Assembly: GCA_009921765.1 (NCBI GenBank)
Contig: RFXC01000220.1
Span: 1-6,720, forward strand
Length of the DNA stretch: 6,720 nucleotides
DNA from: Betaproteobacteria bacterium
GTDB taxonomy: Bacteria > Pseudomonadota > Gammaproteobacteria > Burkholderiales > Burkholderiaceae
Direction: 5' to 3'
Positions 6,392-6,720 of this stretch are shown here, piece after piece. Within the stretch, counting starts at the first letter, position 1, and every line of letters starts with the position of its first letter. Under the pieces are notes generated by a model. The model did not search any database. It was not told where the DNA came from and saw only the letters and a list, made by a program, of their open reading frames with translations. Both the position numbers and the translations under genes were made by a program.

Positions 6392-6720
6392 GCGTGTTGC
6401 CGCTCGAAGTGCCGCATGTAATCGATCAGGGCCTGTACGCCCTCGACGGACATCGCGTTGTAGAGCGAGGCGCGCATGCCGCCCACGGTCCGGTGGCCTT
6501 TGAGCTGCTGCATACCGGCACGCTCGGCACCCTCAAGAAACGCCTGGTCGAGTTCGGGGCGCGAGAGCTGAAACGGAATGTTCATCCGCGAACGCACAGC
6601 GGGATCAATGCGGTTCACGTAGAGCTGGCTCTGATCGATGCATTCGTAGAGCAGGCGGGCCTTGGCAATATTCTGCTTTTCGATGGCCGCGACCCCGCCC
6701 TGACGCTTGAGCCATTGGAA
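6388..6720 (-). CDS. serC: Phosphoserine aminotransferase, C-terminal part
   Basis: The minus-strand frame is open from the right edge to TGA at 6388-6390 and gives the last 110 residues of SerC, so about 250 N-terminal residues lie outside the window. SerC is a PLP enzyme that converts 3-phosphohydroxypyruvate to 3-phosphoserine using glutamate, and also acts in pyridoxal phosphate synthesis. The fragment begins [17 protein letters not shown] and closely follows E. coli SerC from memory (FKWLKANGGVAEMDKIN). [28 protein letters not shown] and the ending [11 protein letters not shown] also match. The His-Arg of GHR and the Arg of GMRAS correspond to substrate phosphate- and carboxylate-binding residues of the family. 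The PLP-binding Lys lies outside the fragment. It is followed by a transglutaminase-like gene through an ATGA overlap. Confidence 0.96.
   Translation of the reverse strand, partial: FQWLKRQGGVAAIEKQNIAKARLLYECIDQSQLYVNRIDPAVRSRMNIPFQLSRPELDQAFLEGAERAGMQQLKGHRTVGGMRASLYNAMSVEGVQALIDYMRHFERQHA

Overview
The window is GC-rich, densely packed chromosomal DNA from a proteobacterium. A betaproteobacterium is most likely, judging from the 279-residue type-2 PyrF, the E. coli-like SerC C-terminus and the mix of an OmpR-type two-component pair, a dienelactone hydrolase and a PaaK-like ligase. Genus cannot be fixed from the sequence. There is no RNA gene, insertion sequence, CRISPR array or other mobile signature. 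No gene-free stretch exceeds about 180 bases.

Layout from left to right. Positions 1-1595 hold a minus-strand operon: pyrF, then an OmpR-family response regulator, then the first 21 codons of a gene that is probably its sensor kinase. The junctions are extremely tight, and the pyrF stop codon forms part of the regulator's Shine-Dalgarno sequence. A DMT/EamA ten-helix transporter (1664-2569, plus) diverges from pyrF. It converges on a dienelactone hydrolase-family gene (2580-3257, minus). Upstream of that, same strand, is a PaaK/CapK-type adenylate-forming enzyme (3437-4852, minus). A 145-bp divergent intergenic region follows, carrying a perfect 10-bp inverted repeat whose left part fits the PsrA-type (TetR family) operator pattern. 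From there a COG1926-type phosphoribosyltransferase runs rightward (4998-5723, plus). Its 3' end overlaps by 55 bp the end of a convergent transglutaminase-like protein gene (5669-6391, minus). That gene overlaps the end of serC (6388 to the right edge, minus, partial) by an ATGA junction.

Functionally the window mixes housekeeping genes (pyrF for UMP synthesis, serC for serine and pyridoxal phosphate) with accessory enzymes of unassigned substrate. The ligase, the hydrolase and the putative fatty-acid-type operator could together suggest acid/CoA-thioester metabolism, but this is inference. I found no clearly new multi-gene system. The most testable points are the operator-like palindrome, the coupling of pyrF to a two-component system, and an apparent Cys-His-Asn version of the transglutaminase triad in a gene translationally coupled to serC.
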